A program made the translations under genes and the position numbers. The notes beneath the pieces are model-generated. The model was not told the origin of the DNA. It saw only the letters and a program-made list of their open reading frames with translations, and ran no database searches. From the NCBI GenBank assembly GCA_937896305.1, contig CALBND010000072.1, positions 1 through 5,342 on the forward strand: a stretch of 5,342 nucleotides of DNA. The letters are read 5' to 3'. The DNA is from an uncultured Actinomycetes bacterium (lineage in GTDB: Bacteria; Actinomycetota; Actinomycetes; S36-B12; UBA5976). Shown here piece by piece: positions 1-4,957 of this stretch; the first letter of the stretch is position 1; every line of letters starts with the position of its first letter.

Positions 1-1
1 C

Positions 2-913
2 GGTGGATATATAAAGCGAACTAAATCAGATTTATATCGTGCTCAAAAACGTGGCGGTAAAGGTATTAAAGGAGCAGCTCTTAGAGAAGACGATGTAATT
101 GAACATTTCTTTGTCGCCTCCACCCATGATTGGTTACTAGTTTTCACAGATCGCGGACGTGTTTACCGAACCAAGGTGCATGAATTACCGGACAAAGGAA
201 GAGATGCTAAAGGCCAACACGTAGCAAACCTTCTATCTTTTCAACCTGAAGAAAAAATTGCGGCAGTGCTTTCCTTAAAAAATTATGACCAAGCTCCTTA
301 TTTAGTTCTTGCAACAGCTAAAGGCATGATTAAAAAATCACCACTTTCTGAATATGATTCCTCACGATCAGGTGGTGTCATCGGTATTAACTTAAAACCT
401 AAGGATCATGTAATTTCTGCACAATTGGTTGATAAAAAAAGTGAAATTATTTTAGTAAGCAAAAAAGGGTTTTCTGTCAGATGTTCTGTTGATGAAACAA
501 GTTTAAGATCTGCGGGTCGAGTTTCAACAGGAGTTATTGGAATTAGATTTAAAAATAAAACTGATGAATTATTGAGCATGTCAGTTGTGGAAGCTAAATC
601 CTTCCTTGTTACAGCAACAGATGCAGGCTTTGCTAAAAGAACCGAAGTAAAAGAATGGGCTGCCAAAGGTCGAGGAACACAAGGGGTTCGAGCAATGAGA
701 ATTAGTGATGACACCAGAGGTTCTTTGGTAGGTGCATTTATAGCAAAAGAAACAGACGAAGTATTTGCTATTGCCTCTAATGGGGTAGTTTTAAGAACAC
801 AGGTAAGTGAAATCAGAGCAACTGGTAGAGACACTATGGGAGTTTCCATGATGAAAGTTGATAAGGGTGTAAAAGTGGTTGCTGTAACTAAAGCTGTGGA
901 TGTTGTGGAATGA
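2..913 (+). CDS. gyrA: DNA gyrase subunit A, C-terminal part (5'-truncated by window edge)
   Basis: The catalytic A subunit of the A2B2 topoisomerase that introduces negative supercoils using ATP; it acts on the nucleoid. Only the last 303 residues are present, read in frame from base 2 to TGA at 911-913. The GyrA box, QKRGGKG (usual form QRRGGKG), is at fragment residues 15-21 (bases 44-64). This is the DNA-wrapping motif of blade 1 that separates gyrase from topoisomerase IV. Five further pinwheel-blade signatures follow: DKGRDAKG (about 64-71), SRSGGVIG (121-128), AGRVSTGV (171-178), KGRGTQGV (222-229) and TGRDTMGV (274-281). The six-bladed beta-pinwheel is therefore complete. About 282 residues follow the box, close to actinobacterial GyrA, and the protein ends in VDVVE without a long acidic tail. 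The breakage-reunion domain and active-site tyrosine lie outside the window. The GTG at 176 is an internal valine, not a start. The stop overlaps the next gene's ATG, implying co-translation. Confidence 0.97.
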   Translation, partial: GGYIKRTKSDLYRAQKRGGKGIKGAALREDDVIEHFFVASTHDWLLVFTDRGRVYRTKVHELPDKGRDAKGQHVANLLSFQPEEKIAAVLSLKNYDQAPYLVLATAKGMIKKSPLSEYDSSRSGGVIGINLKPKDHVISAQLVDKKSEIILVSKKGFSVRCSVDETSLRSAGRVSTGVIGIRFKNKTDELLSMSVVEAKSFLVTATDAGFAKRTEVKEWAAKGRGTQGVRAMRISDDTRGSLVGAFIAKETDEVFAIASNGVVLRTQVSEIRATGRDTMGVSMMKVDKGVKVVAVTKAVDVVE

Positions 914-1344
914 GTACTTCAAAGGTTACAAAATCTAAATTACAAGCAACTCAAAGTATGCCCACTTCCAAACCTGGATCAAAAAGATCTAGATTAAGAG
1001 TTTCTTACATAAATCCATTATCCGTTGTGAAAACAACATTTATTATTACTTTGGCTTTTGGTTTAGCAACACTTGTTGCTTTAATTGCTTTGTGGTTGTT
1101 AGCAAAAGTTAGTGGCACAATTGATTCCACAACTGGATTATTGACAGATATTTTTGGCGCAGGTGGCACCGGATTTAATATTGTGGGCCTATTAACTTTA
1201 CCGAGAGTGATTCTAATTGGAAGTATTTTTACTGTTTTCCAAGTTGTAACTTGGACTTTGCTTTCAGGGTTAATGGCAATTATTTATAATATGTTTGCTG
1301 AATATGTTGGTGGCTGGGAAGTCACTTTAACCGACGATCTTTAA
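910..1344 (+). CDS. DUF3566 domain membrane protein, gyrA-linked
   Basis: A 144-residue integral membrane protein of the DUF3566 family, which in Actinobacteria very often follows gyrA directly (M. tuberculosis Rv0007 is the example known to me). Its molecular function is not established. Residues 1-30 are polar and basic (KSK, KPGSKRSRLR) and probably cytoplasmic. The family pattern begins at VSYINPLSVVK (31-41). Two membrane segments are visible, about 42-66 and 98-124, separated by a loop with DIFGAGGTGFN (80-90). The C-terminus matches the family ending: YNMFAEYVGGWEVTLTDDL (126-144). The ATG at 910-912 overlaps the gyrA TGA (ATGA), and there is no good Shine-Dalgarno sequence upstream (GTGGA only), so translation is probably coupled to gyrA. 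The TAA at 1342-1344 shares three bases with the stop codon of the convergent gene. The short low-complexity N-terminus is normal for the family. The family call is firm; any role in cell envelope or division would be guesswork. Confidence 0.9.
   Translation: MSTSKVTKSKLQATQSMPTSKPGSKRSRLRVSYINPLSVVKTTFIITLAFGLATLVALIALWLLAKVSGTIDSTTGLLTDIFGAGGTGFNIVGLLTLPRVILIGSIFTVFQVVTWTLLSGLMAIIYNMFAEYVGGWEVTLTDDL
1341..1344. other. Shared TTAA stop codons of two convergent genes
   Basis: The palindrome TTAA supplies TAA to both strands. The DUF3566 gene ends at 1342-1344 on the + strand, and the ABM-fold gene ends at 1343-1341 on the - strand. The two reading frames therefore overlap by three bases with no spacer. 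No GC-rich hairpin followed by a T-run is visible on either side, so the transcripts probably extend into each other's coding region or end by another mechanism. The overlap is read directly from the sequence; the statement about transcript ends is inference. Confidence 0.85.
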
Positions 1345-1715
1345 AAAGCTCCGTCAACTAAATCTTTTTGAATAAACATTCTTAAAGGATCAATTCTTAA
1401 AATTCCGGGTGGTTGACTTAATAAACCTGGTAGTTCTTTCATAAATTCAGCAAAAGCTAAGGCACCGCGGTGATCTTCAAAAGCTTTAGAACTTGTGAAC
1501 CATTCCACCAACCACGCAACATCTTTGTCATCTGGATCTAGTGACACCACAAAAGCTTCAGTTCCTGGCTCGGCTTCTAAGTTGTCGGCATAACGATTAA
1601 CAGCATCTAGAAGGGCAAGGCGTCCTCCGGGTTGAGAAACTAAACGAACTACAACACCTAAACGCCCAGGAAGAAGTGCATCTAAACCACGGTCATTATT
1701 ATTCATATAATTCAT
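1341..1715 (-). CDS. ABM-fold antibiotic biosynthesis monooxygenase-like protein (YgiN type)
   Basis: A 124-residue soluble protein that matches the ABM (dimeric alpha/beta barrel) pattern throughout. Strand 1 is GVVVRLVSQPGGR (20-32), and the first helix is LALLDAVNRYADNLEAEPG (33-51). The central strand pair is TEAFVVSLDPDDKDVAWLVEWF (52-73). The W72-to-H82 element is EWFTSSKAFEDHRG (71-84), then the second helix FAEFMKELPGLL (88-99) and a final strand around GILRIDPL (104-111). Members include YgiN-like quinol oxidases and cofactor-free monooxygenases. The substrate cannot be read from the sequence, and many members are uncharacterised. No membrane segment or signal peptide is seen. It is the last gene of the - strand unit, 10 bp after the GT4 gene. 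GAGGG lies 3 bases before the chosen ATG (1715-1713); a second in-frame ATG at residue 4 is 12 bases from it and less likely. Hand-counted GC is 42% over 1351-1680, above the genes upstream in the operon. Confidence 0.82.
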   Translation of the reverse strand: MNYMNNNDRGLDALLPGRLGVVVRLVSQPGGRLALLDAVNRYADNLEAEPGTEAFVVSLDPDDKDVAWLVEWFTSSKAFEDHRGALAFAEFMKELPGLLSQPPGILRIDPLRMFIQKDLVDGAF

Positions 1716-1718
1716 TTT

Positions 1719-1723
1719 CCCTC
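1719..1723 (-). promoter_or_regulatory. Ribosome binding site of the ABM-fold gene
   Basis: GAGGG on the - strand, 3 bases before the ATG at 1715-1713. The spacing is short but still favours this ATG over the second in-frame ATG at 1706-1704, which would be 12 bases away. The site lies in the 10-bp gap after the GT4 stop codon, so this gene could also be translated by coupling. Confidence 0.5.
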
Positions 1724-1725
1724 AT

Positions 1726-3072
1726 TTACCAAAACTTCGCACCCGGAAGATGCAATTTTTTAGCAGTTTTACGCATAATGCCAGCAAATCCTTCTTCTCT
1801 TTTTATTTCACCAATTCGACGATAGTAATAATTTGGAGTTTTACGAGGATGACGCTTTAGTGCTAAAGGATTCTTTTTAACTTTATAAGGATTAGCACAA
1901 TAATCTAGAACAGGTTGCAAAACTTTATGCCATCTAAAATCTTCCCTTAATCGTAAACTATTTTTTCTAGCCTTTTCTAATTCATTTTTATTTAATAACT
2001 TGATGATGGCATTTGCAAGATCCTTAATGTCTTTTTGTTTTACTACCTCACTACATTTTTCTGTTTTTATAACTTCTGCAAAATAATCACCTTCAGTGGT
2101 AATTATTGGCAATCCTGCCCATAAATAATCAAGAATTCTGGTTCTAAAACTAAACTGGGTTTCTAGGGATTTGTAATGAGTTGAAACCCCAATGGTTGCG
2201 TTAAGTAAATAATTATGTCTTTGATTGTAATCAACCCACTGGTCATTAAAGAAAACATTTTTATTTATTAAATCTAACGAATTTGCTAAGTCAATACTTT
2301 TTTGCACAATTTTATTTATCGGTACATCAGGATTTGGATGTTTGCCTCCCATGAAAACTAGGCGAATATTAGGAACAGTTTTTCTAACTTCACTTACTGC
2401 TTGAATTAAAGTTAAAGGATCAAACCAGTCATAAATGCCTCCACCCCAAAGTAAAATCGGGTCATCTTTTGAGATTCCTACAAAATTTGTTAAGAAAGGA
2501 TTTGTGGTGGCAACTGGATCTTCATTACTAATTCCGAAAGGAACTATTGCAATATGGTTTTTTAATTCTGGATCCCTGTCGTATTCCATAGGATCTATGA
2601 CGTTCCAAGCTGCCATATGAGATTGCCATAAAGAAACTTGGTTTGGAGATGCTGCCAAAATTAGATCACTTAATCTCATTTGTAATCCAATTGAAGCCGC
2701 TGTTACAGATAAGACTGCTCGTCTGACATACATGCTGGTGTTAACAGCCGAACCTAAATATTCAATATGTAATGGATCATACATATCTGCAATTAGAAAC
2801 TTTTTACCTTTTCGTAAAAGTCTGAAATGTTCCAAAACAATTCCTTGATAAATAACTACATCGGCCCACTTAACCCATTTTTTGCCATTAGTTGTTACAA
2901 CTTTGGCACCCGAAACTATTTGTTCACTTGCCTCATTCAAACTCAGTAAAACAGTTTCATTTTGTTTTGATACAGCATCAGCAATTGCTGCGGCCCTTAT
3001 GGCAGGACCAGCCATGGATGGGCCAAGGCGATCAGGAGTTATAACCAAGACTTTGGCAGCAAAAGTTGCCAT
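1726..3072 (-). CDS. Family 4 (GT-B fold) glycosyltransferase with basic C-terminal tail
   Basis: A 448-residue retaining-type glycosyltransferase of the GT4/group 1 class, probably cytosolic or peripheral on the inner face of the membrane, moving a sugar from a nucleotide donor to a growing glycan. The N-terminal Rossmann domain starts at KVLVITPDRLGPSMAGPAIR (7-26), with the acceptor-side GPAIR loop. The C-terminal donor domain starts near PILLWGGGIYDWFDPL (205-220), followed by RLVFMGG (237-243). The donor signature is FSFRTRILDYLWAGLPIITT (307-326) followed by EGDYFAEVI (327-335). The usual EX7E motif is not canonical: the positions read F307 and D315. The last roughly 60 residues (about 390-448) are rich in Lys and Arg and may bind membrane. 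The donor and acceptor sugars are unknown. The ATG follows the GDPD stop directly (TAGATG) and has a strong AAGGAG at a 7-base spacing. Surface-glycan assembly is inferred from the neighbouring glycosyltransferases. Confidence 0.88.
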   Translation of the reverse strand: MATFAAKVLVITPDRLGPSMAGPAIRAAAIADAVSKQNETVLLSLNEASEQIVSGAKVVTTNGKKWVKWADVVIYQGIVLEHFRLLRKGKKFLIADMYDPLHIEYLGSAVNTSMYVRRAVLSVTAASIGLQMRLSDLILAASPNQVSLWQSHMAAWNVIDPMEYDRDPELKNHIAIVPFGISNEDPVATTNPFLTNFVGISKDDPILLWGGGIYDWFDPLTLIQAVSEVRKTVPNIRLVFMGGKHPNPDVPINKIVQKSIDLANSLDLINKNVFFNDQWVDYNQRHNYLLNATIGVSTHYKSLETQFSFRTRILDYLWAGLPIITTEGDYFAEVIKTEKCSEVVKQKDIKDLANAIIKLLNKNELEKARKNSLRLREDFRWHKVLQPVLDYCANPYKVKKNPLALKRHPRKTPNYYYRRIGEIKREEGFAGIMRKTAKKLHLPGAKFW

Positions 3073-3825
3073 CTAGTGACTCCTTAAATAGTCATCCCGC
3101 ATTTTTATTGCTCTATCAGGATAGTTGGTGATAATTGCATCAATCTCATTCTCAAGACAAAATTCAATCTGGCTTGAGGAATTTGCGGTCCAAACAAACA
3201 ACTTTCTATTTTTAGCCCTAAATTTCTTAATTAAACTTGGGTTTTTCATCAAGAGCTCAATTCCTGGACCACTAATTTGAGGATTTCCTGGGGAATAAAA
3301 ATGAGTCAGGAAAGGATAATTTTTTTCAACCAATTGCACCCGAGGTATTTGTGGCATTAATTTTTGAAAGCGTTGAACTGCAAATGGATTAAAAGACATT
3401 AAAAAAATCTTTATAGAACTGGAGCTTTTTACTAGATTAAAATCGGTTAGTAATTTACTTAGAGATTCTTCTAGTTTTCCGTGATATTTGGTTATGTGTT
3501 TGGTCTCGATAAGTAAATTCAGACTTTTATTTGTAGATAAAGTAAATTCAATTAATTCAGATAGCAATAAAATTTTTGCAGAAGTTTTATCATCTGAAAA
3601 ATCTAATTCTTGTAATTGTTTAAGTGTCGAATTTGAGATAACCAAACTCTGGTCTGCAATTCTTTTAGTCTTTCGATCATGCACACAAACTAATTGACCA
3701 TCTTTTGTTAATCGAACATCTGTCTCAAATCCATCCGCGCCTTGTAAAAACGCTAACTTGTAGGAAGGCATAGTCATTTCTGGCATATATCCAGAAGCAC
3801 CGCGATGAGCAATGATTAAAGACAT
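3073..3825 (-). CDS. Glycerophosphodiester phosphodiesterase (GDPD family, cytosolic type)
   Basis: A 250-residue TIM-barrel phosphodiesterase that hydrolyses glycerophosphodiesters to glycerol-3-phosphate and an alcohol, using a divalent metal. The family motifs are all present: IAHRGASGYMPEMT (5-18; the usual PENT is PEMT here), GADGFETDVRLTKDG (29-43), CVHDRKTKR (48-56), LLIETK (104-109), MSFNP (143-147), VWTAN (211-215) and ITNYPDRA (232-239). By family precedent H7 and H49 are the catalytic acid/base pair, and E34, D36 and E107 bind metal. There is no signal peptide or membrane segment, and the length matches cytosolic UgpQ-type enzymes, so a cytoplasmic location is likely. The start is secure because the catalytic HR lies at residues 7-8. 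No Shine-Dalgarno is visible; the ATG follows the DUF2304 stop by 6 bases in very AT-rich sequence, so coupled translation is likely. Its place among glycosyltransferases suggests glycerol-phosphate handling in glycan or lipid metabolism, but simple lipid scavenging is equally possible. Confidence 0.93.
   Translation of the reverse strand: MSLIIAHRGASGYMPEMTMPSYKLAFLQGADGFETDVRLTKDGQLVCVHDRKTKRIADQSLVISNSTLKQLQELDFSDDKTSAKILLLSELIEFTLSTNKSLNLLIETKHITKYHGKLEESLSKLLTDFNLVKSSSSIKIFLMSFNPFAVQRFQKLMPQIPRVQLVEKNYPFLTHFYSPGNPQISGPGIELLMKNPSLIKKFRAKNRKLFVWTANSSSQIEFCLENEIDAIITNYPDRAIKMRDDYLRSH
3080..3085 (-). promoter_or_regulatory. Strong Shine-Dalgarno of the GT4 gene, inside the GDPD 3' end
   Basis: AAGGAG on the - strand, 7 bases before the ATG at 3072-3070. 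It sits within the last codons of the GDPD gene, whose TAG abuts the ATG. This is the best ribosome binding site in the operon and fixes the GT4 start. It suggests independent as well as coupled initiation for this enzyme. Confidence 0.8.
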
Positions 3826-3831
3826 TAAAAC

Positions 3832-4167
3832 TTATTTATTATTTAATTTATTTTTAATTATTGCTAACTCTGTTGCTAAGTTTTCAATTTGTCTTTGTTT
3901 TTTTGAAATATCAGTAGAAAGCAAAAATGTCAAAAATAATGCAATTAATAAGGCAATACTAAAAAGAAAATTAGAAGGCAATCTAAATCCTAAAGTGTTG
4001 GCAACACTAGAAACTATTTGTGGAAAAATTACTGCAGCTGAGCTAAATAAAGCAACCAAGAGCCAAAGAATTGCATATTTTTCTTTAAGAATTCCCCTGC
4101 GAATTGAAAGCAAAACTAATGCAATAATTACGGCGGCCATCACAATTGCGATAATTGGATTATTCAT
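3832..4167 (-). CDS. DUF2304 small membrane protein, partner of the GT2 enzyme
   Basis: A 111-residue membrane protein with the DUF2304 signature SIRRGILKEKYAILWLL (21-37). There are three predicted membrane segments: about 4-21, 31-50 and 66-83. A charged helical tail follows (STDISKKQRQIENLATELAI, 84-103), probably a short coiled coil on the cytoplasmic side. DUF2304 genes typically sit beside DPM1-like GT2 genes. In streptococcal group A carbohydrate synthesis the small protein GacJ, which I recall as the equivalent, binds the GT2 enzyme GacI and raises its activity. By analogy this protein may anchor and activate the neighbouring GT2. The ATG (4167-4165) overlaps the GT2 stop by one base (TAATG), and AAAGG stands 6 bases upstream. 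Local GC is very low, with 12 of 60 bases at 3841-3900. The family call is strong; the activator role is inference. Confidence 0.87.
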   Translation of the reverse strand: MNNPIIAIVMAAVIIALVLLSIRRGILKEKYAILWLLVALFSSAAVIFPQIVSSVANTLGFRLPSNFLFSIALLIALFLTFLLSTDISKKQRQIENLATELAIIKNKLNNK

Positions 4168-4883
4168 TATTTGCCTTTCTTTGCTCTAATGGTAAGCGTA
4201 GCGATAATTACTAATAAACTTCGAAACAAATACAAAGTTGAGCGAAAAATATTTTGACTAGGCACTCCACCTTGGCGCTCTTGCATGGTGACTGGAATTT
4301 CAGTAATAGATAATCCTTGATCGTGAGCCAAAATAAGTGATTCAACAGTGTCAGCTAAATATTCAGATGGGTATTTTTCAGCAAATATTGGAATGGCTTT
4401 GGAATTAGCACCCCTAAATCCAGAAGTAACATCTGTCATTTTTTTCCCAATATGTCTAGAAACAGAATCCTTCAACAAACCCATAGCTAAATTTCTAACA
4501 AACGAAACCCGATAATTACTCTTCCCAGCAAACCTAGATCCAACTACAACATCAAAATTATCCAATTGTGTAACAATTTCTTCAATATATTTTGGTTGAT
4601 GTTGCAAGTCTGCATCAAATTGTATAACTTTTTCAAAACCGTTTTCCAAAGCAAATTGAAATCCTGCTCGCATAGCAGCACCAACACCTAAGTTAAAAGG
4701 CAATTCTAAAAGTTGAATATTTTTAGTTTTTACAATTTCAGAAGTTTTGTCAGTTGATCCATCATTGACAACTAAAACTTGATTAACAGAGACTTCTTGC
4801 AAGAGAGCAGTCAAAGTTCTTTCTAGAACGATCTCTTCATTAAATGCAGGGATGACAACTAAGAGTCCTTTATTCGTTGTCAT
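4167..4883 (-). CDS. DPM1-like family 2 glycosyltransferase (probable polyprenyl-phosphate sugar synthase)
   Basis: A 238-residue GT-A glycosyltransferase of the DPM1/DPG-synthase branch of GT2, which usually transfers one sugar from a nucleotide donor to a polyprenyl or dolichyl phosphate at the cytoplasmic membrane face. Visible motifs are VVIPAFNEE (9-17), VLVVNDGSTD (36-45), NLGVGAAMRAGF (64-75), QFDADLQHQP (88-97; DAD metal site 90-92), VVGSRF (113-118), TDVTSGFRG (150-158) and MQERQGGVPS (200-209). A hydrophobic C-terminal stretch (about 212-231) may be a membrane anchor; there are no extra multi-span domains, and the adjacent DUF2304 protein could supply membrane attachment. It is the first gene of the five-gene - strand unit. 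The ATG at 4883-4881 places the first beta strand normally; upstream only a weak GAG is seen at a 6-base spacing. The sugar could be mannose, glucose or GlcNAc and cannot be decided from the sequence. Confidence 0.9.
   Translation of the reverse strand: MTTNKGLLVVIPAFNEEIVLERTLTALLQEVSVNQVLVVNDGSTDKTSEIVKTKNIQLLELPFNLGVGAAMRAGFQFALENGFEKVIQFDADLQHQPKYIEEIVTQLDNFDVVVGSRFAGKSNYRVSFVRNLAMGLLKDSVSRHIGKKMTDVTSGFRGANSKAIPIFAEKYPSEYLADTVESLILAHDQGLSITEIPVTMQERQGGVPSQNIFRSTLYLFRSLLVIIATLTIRAKKGK
4174..4178 (-). promoter_or_regulatory. Ribosome binding site of the DUF2304 gene
   Basis: AAAGG on the - strand, 6 bases before the ATG at 4167-4165. It lies inside the last codons of the upstream GT2 gene. 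Together with the TAATG overlap it supports linked production of the two proteins. Confidence 0.6.
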
Positions 4884-4925
4884 CTTGGCTCAATTCCATC
4901 TCAATTACGACTAGTTTATTCACTA

Positions 4926-4931
4926 ACTATA
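4926..4931 (-). promoter_or_regulatory. Candidate -10 box for the five-gene operon
   Basis: TATAGT on the - strand matches TATAAT at five of six positions. A start about 7 bases downstream (near 4919) would give a leader of roughly 36 bases before the GT2 ATG. No good -35 hexamer is found 16-18 bases upstream (ACCTGT at 17), so the assignment rests on the -10 and on being the only space available for a promoter. An inverted repeat TAGTT(4912-4916)/AACTA(4925-4929) with an 8-base loop lies beside it and could be a chance feature or a small operator. Confidence 0.35.
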
Positions 4932-4950
4932 TGCAAGAAAGTAGCATTAC

Positions 4951-4956
4951 AGGTGA
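4951..4956 (+). promoter_or_regulatory. Ribosome binding site deciding the start of the right-edge GT2
   Basis: AGGTGA, matching the 3' part of the full Shine-Dalgarno complement (AGGAGGTGA), lies one base before the ATG at 4958. In terms of the AGG core the spacing is 4 bases. No comparable site precedes the in-frame ATG at 4931, so 4958 is preferred. Confidence 0.45.
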
Positions 4957-4957
4957 G

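Larger units (their letters stand above)
1341..4883 (-). other. Five-gene operon: GT2, DUF2304, GDPD, GT4, ABM
   Basis: Five genes run in one direction with junctions of 1-bp overlap (TAATG), 6-bp gap, 0-bp abutment (TAGATG) and 10-bp gap. No hairpin terminator or obvious internal promoter lies between them, so a single transcript from the divergent region at 4884-4957 is the simplest reading. Three of the five products (GT2, DUF2304, GT4) belong to glycan assembly, and GDPD handles glycerol-phosphate esters. The ABM protein at the end is functionally unlike the rest. Co-transcription is inferred from spacing; a shared pathway is a weaker inference. Confidence 0.75.
4884..4957. promoter_or_regulatory. 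Divergent promoter region between two glycosyltransferase genes
   Basis: This 74-base gap is the largest non-coding stretch in the window and must hold the start signals of both flanking genes unless they are leaderless or read from elsewhere. On the - strand TATAGT (4931-4926) is a good -10. On the + strand only weak TANNNT-type hexamers such as TAGTTT (4912-4917) and TAGCAT (4942-4947) are visible, without a clear -35. If TAGCAT is a real -10, the + strand transcript would begin almost at the ATG at 4958, a near-leaderless arrangement common in Actinobacteria. Sharing of regulation between the two units is inferred from position only. Confidence 0.45.

Noticed and set aside
406..849. Antisense open frame of 147 codons on the - strand
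   Set aside because: It lies wholly inside gyrA on the opposite strand, has no recognisable domain, and is explained as a shadow of the gyrA codons.
176..913. A free-standing 245-residue protein starting at GTG 176
   Set aside because: The same frame is open back to base 2 and encodes the GyrA box and first pinwheel blade, so the GTG is an internal valine of gyrA.
1340..1372. Inverted repeat as a bidirectional terminator
   Set aside because: The stem contains only one G-C pair and one T-G wobble with a 15-base loop, so it is too weak to call a terminator.
1345..1715. tRNA-Ile or tRNA-Ala downstream of gyrA-DUF3566, as in mycobacteria
   Set aside because: No cloverleaf-like sequence or GTTCRA-type T-loop is visible; the space is filled by a well-supported ABM-fold gene.
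1341..1715. IsdG/MhuD-type haem-degrading enzyme
   Set aside because: W72 and H82 have the right spacing, but they are common to many ABM proteins. The Asn expected in the first strand of IsdG enzymes is not seen in GVVVRLVSQPGG, and no iron or haem genes are nearby.
2435..3076. Two short + strand open frames (2435-2620 and 2882-3076)
   Set aside because: Both are antisense to the GT4 gene, have no domain or ribosome site, and mirror its codons.
3812..4189. Open frame of 125 codons on the + strand opposite DUF2304, rich in hydrophobic residues
   Set aside because: The - strand frame has a clear DUF2304 signature, operon spacing and an AAAGG site. The hydrophobic look of the antisense frame comes from AT-rich codons for membrane segments.
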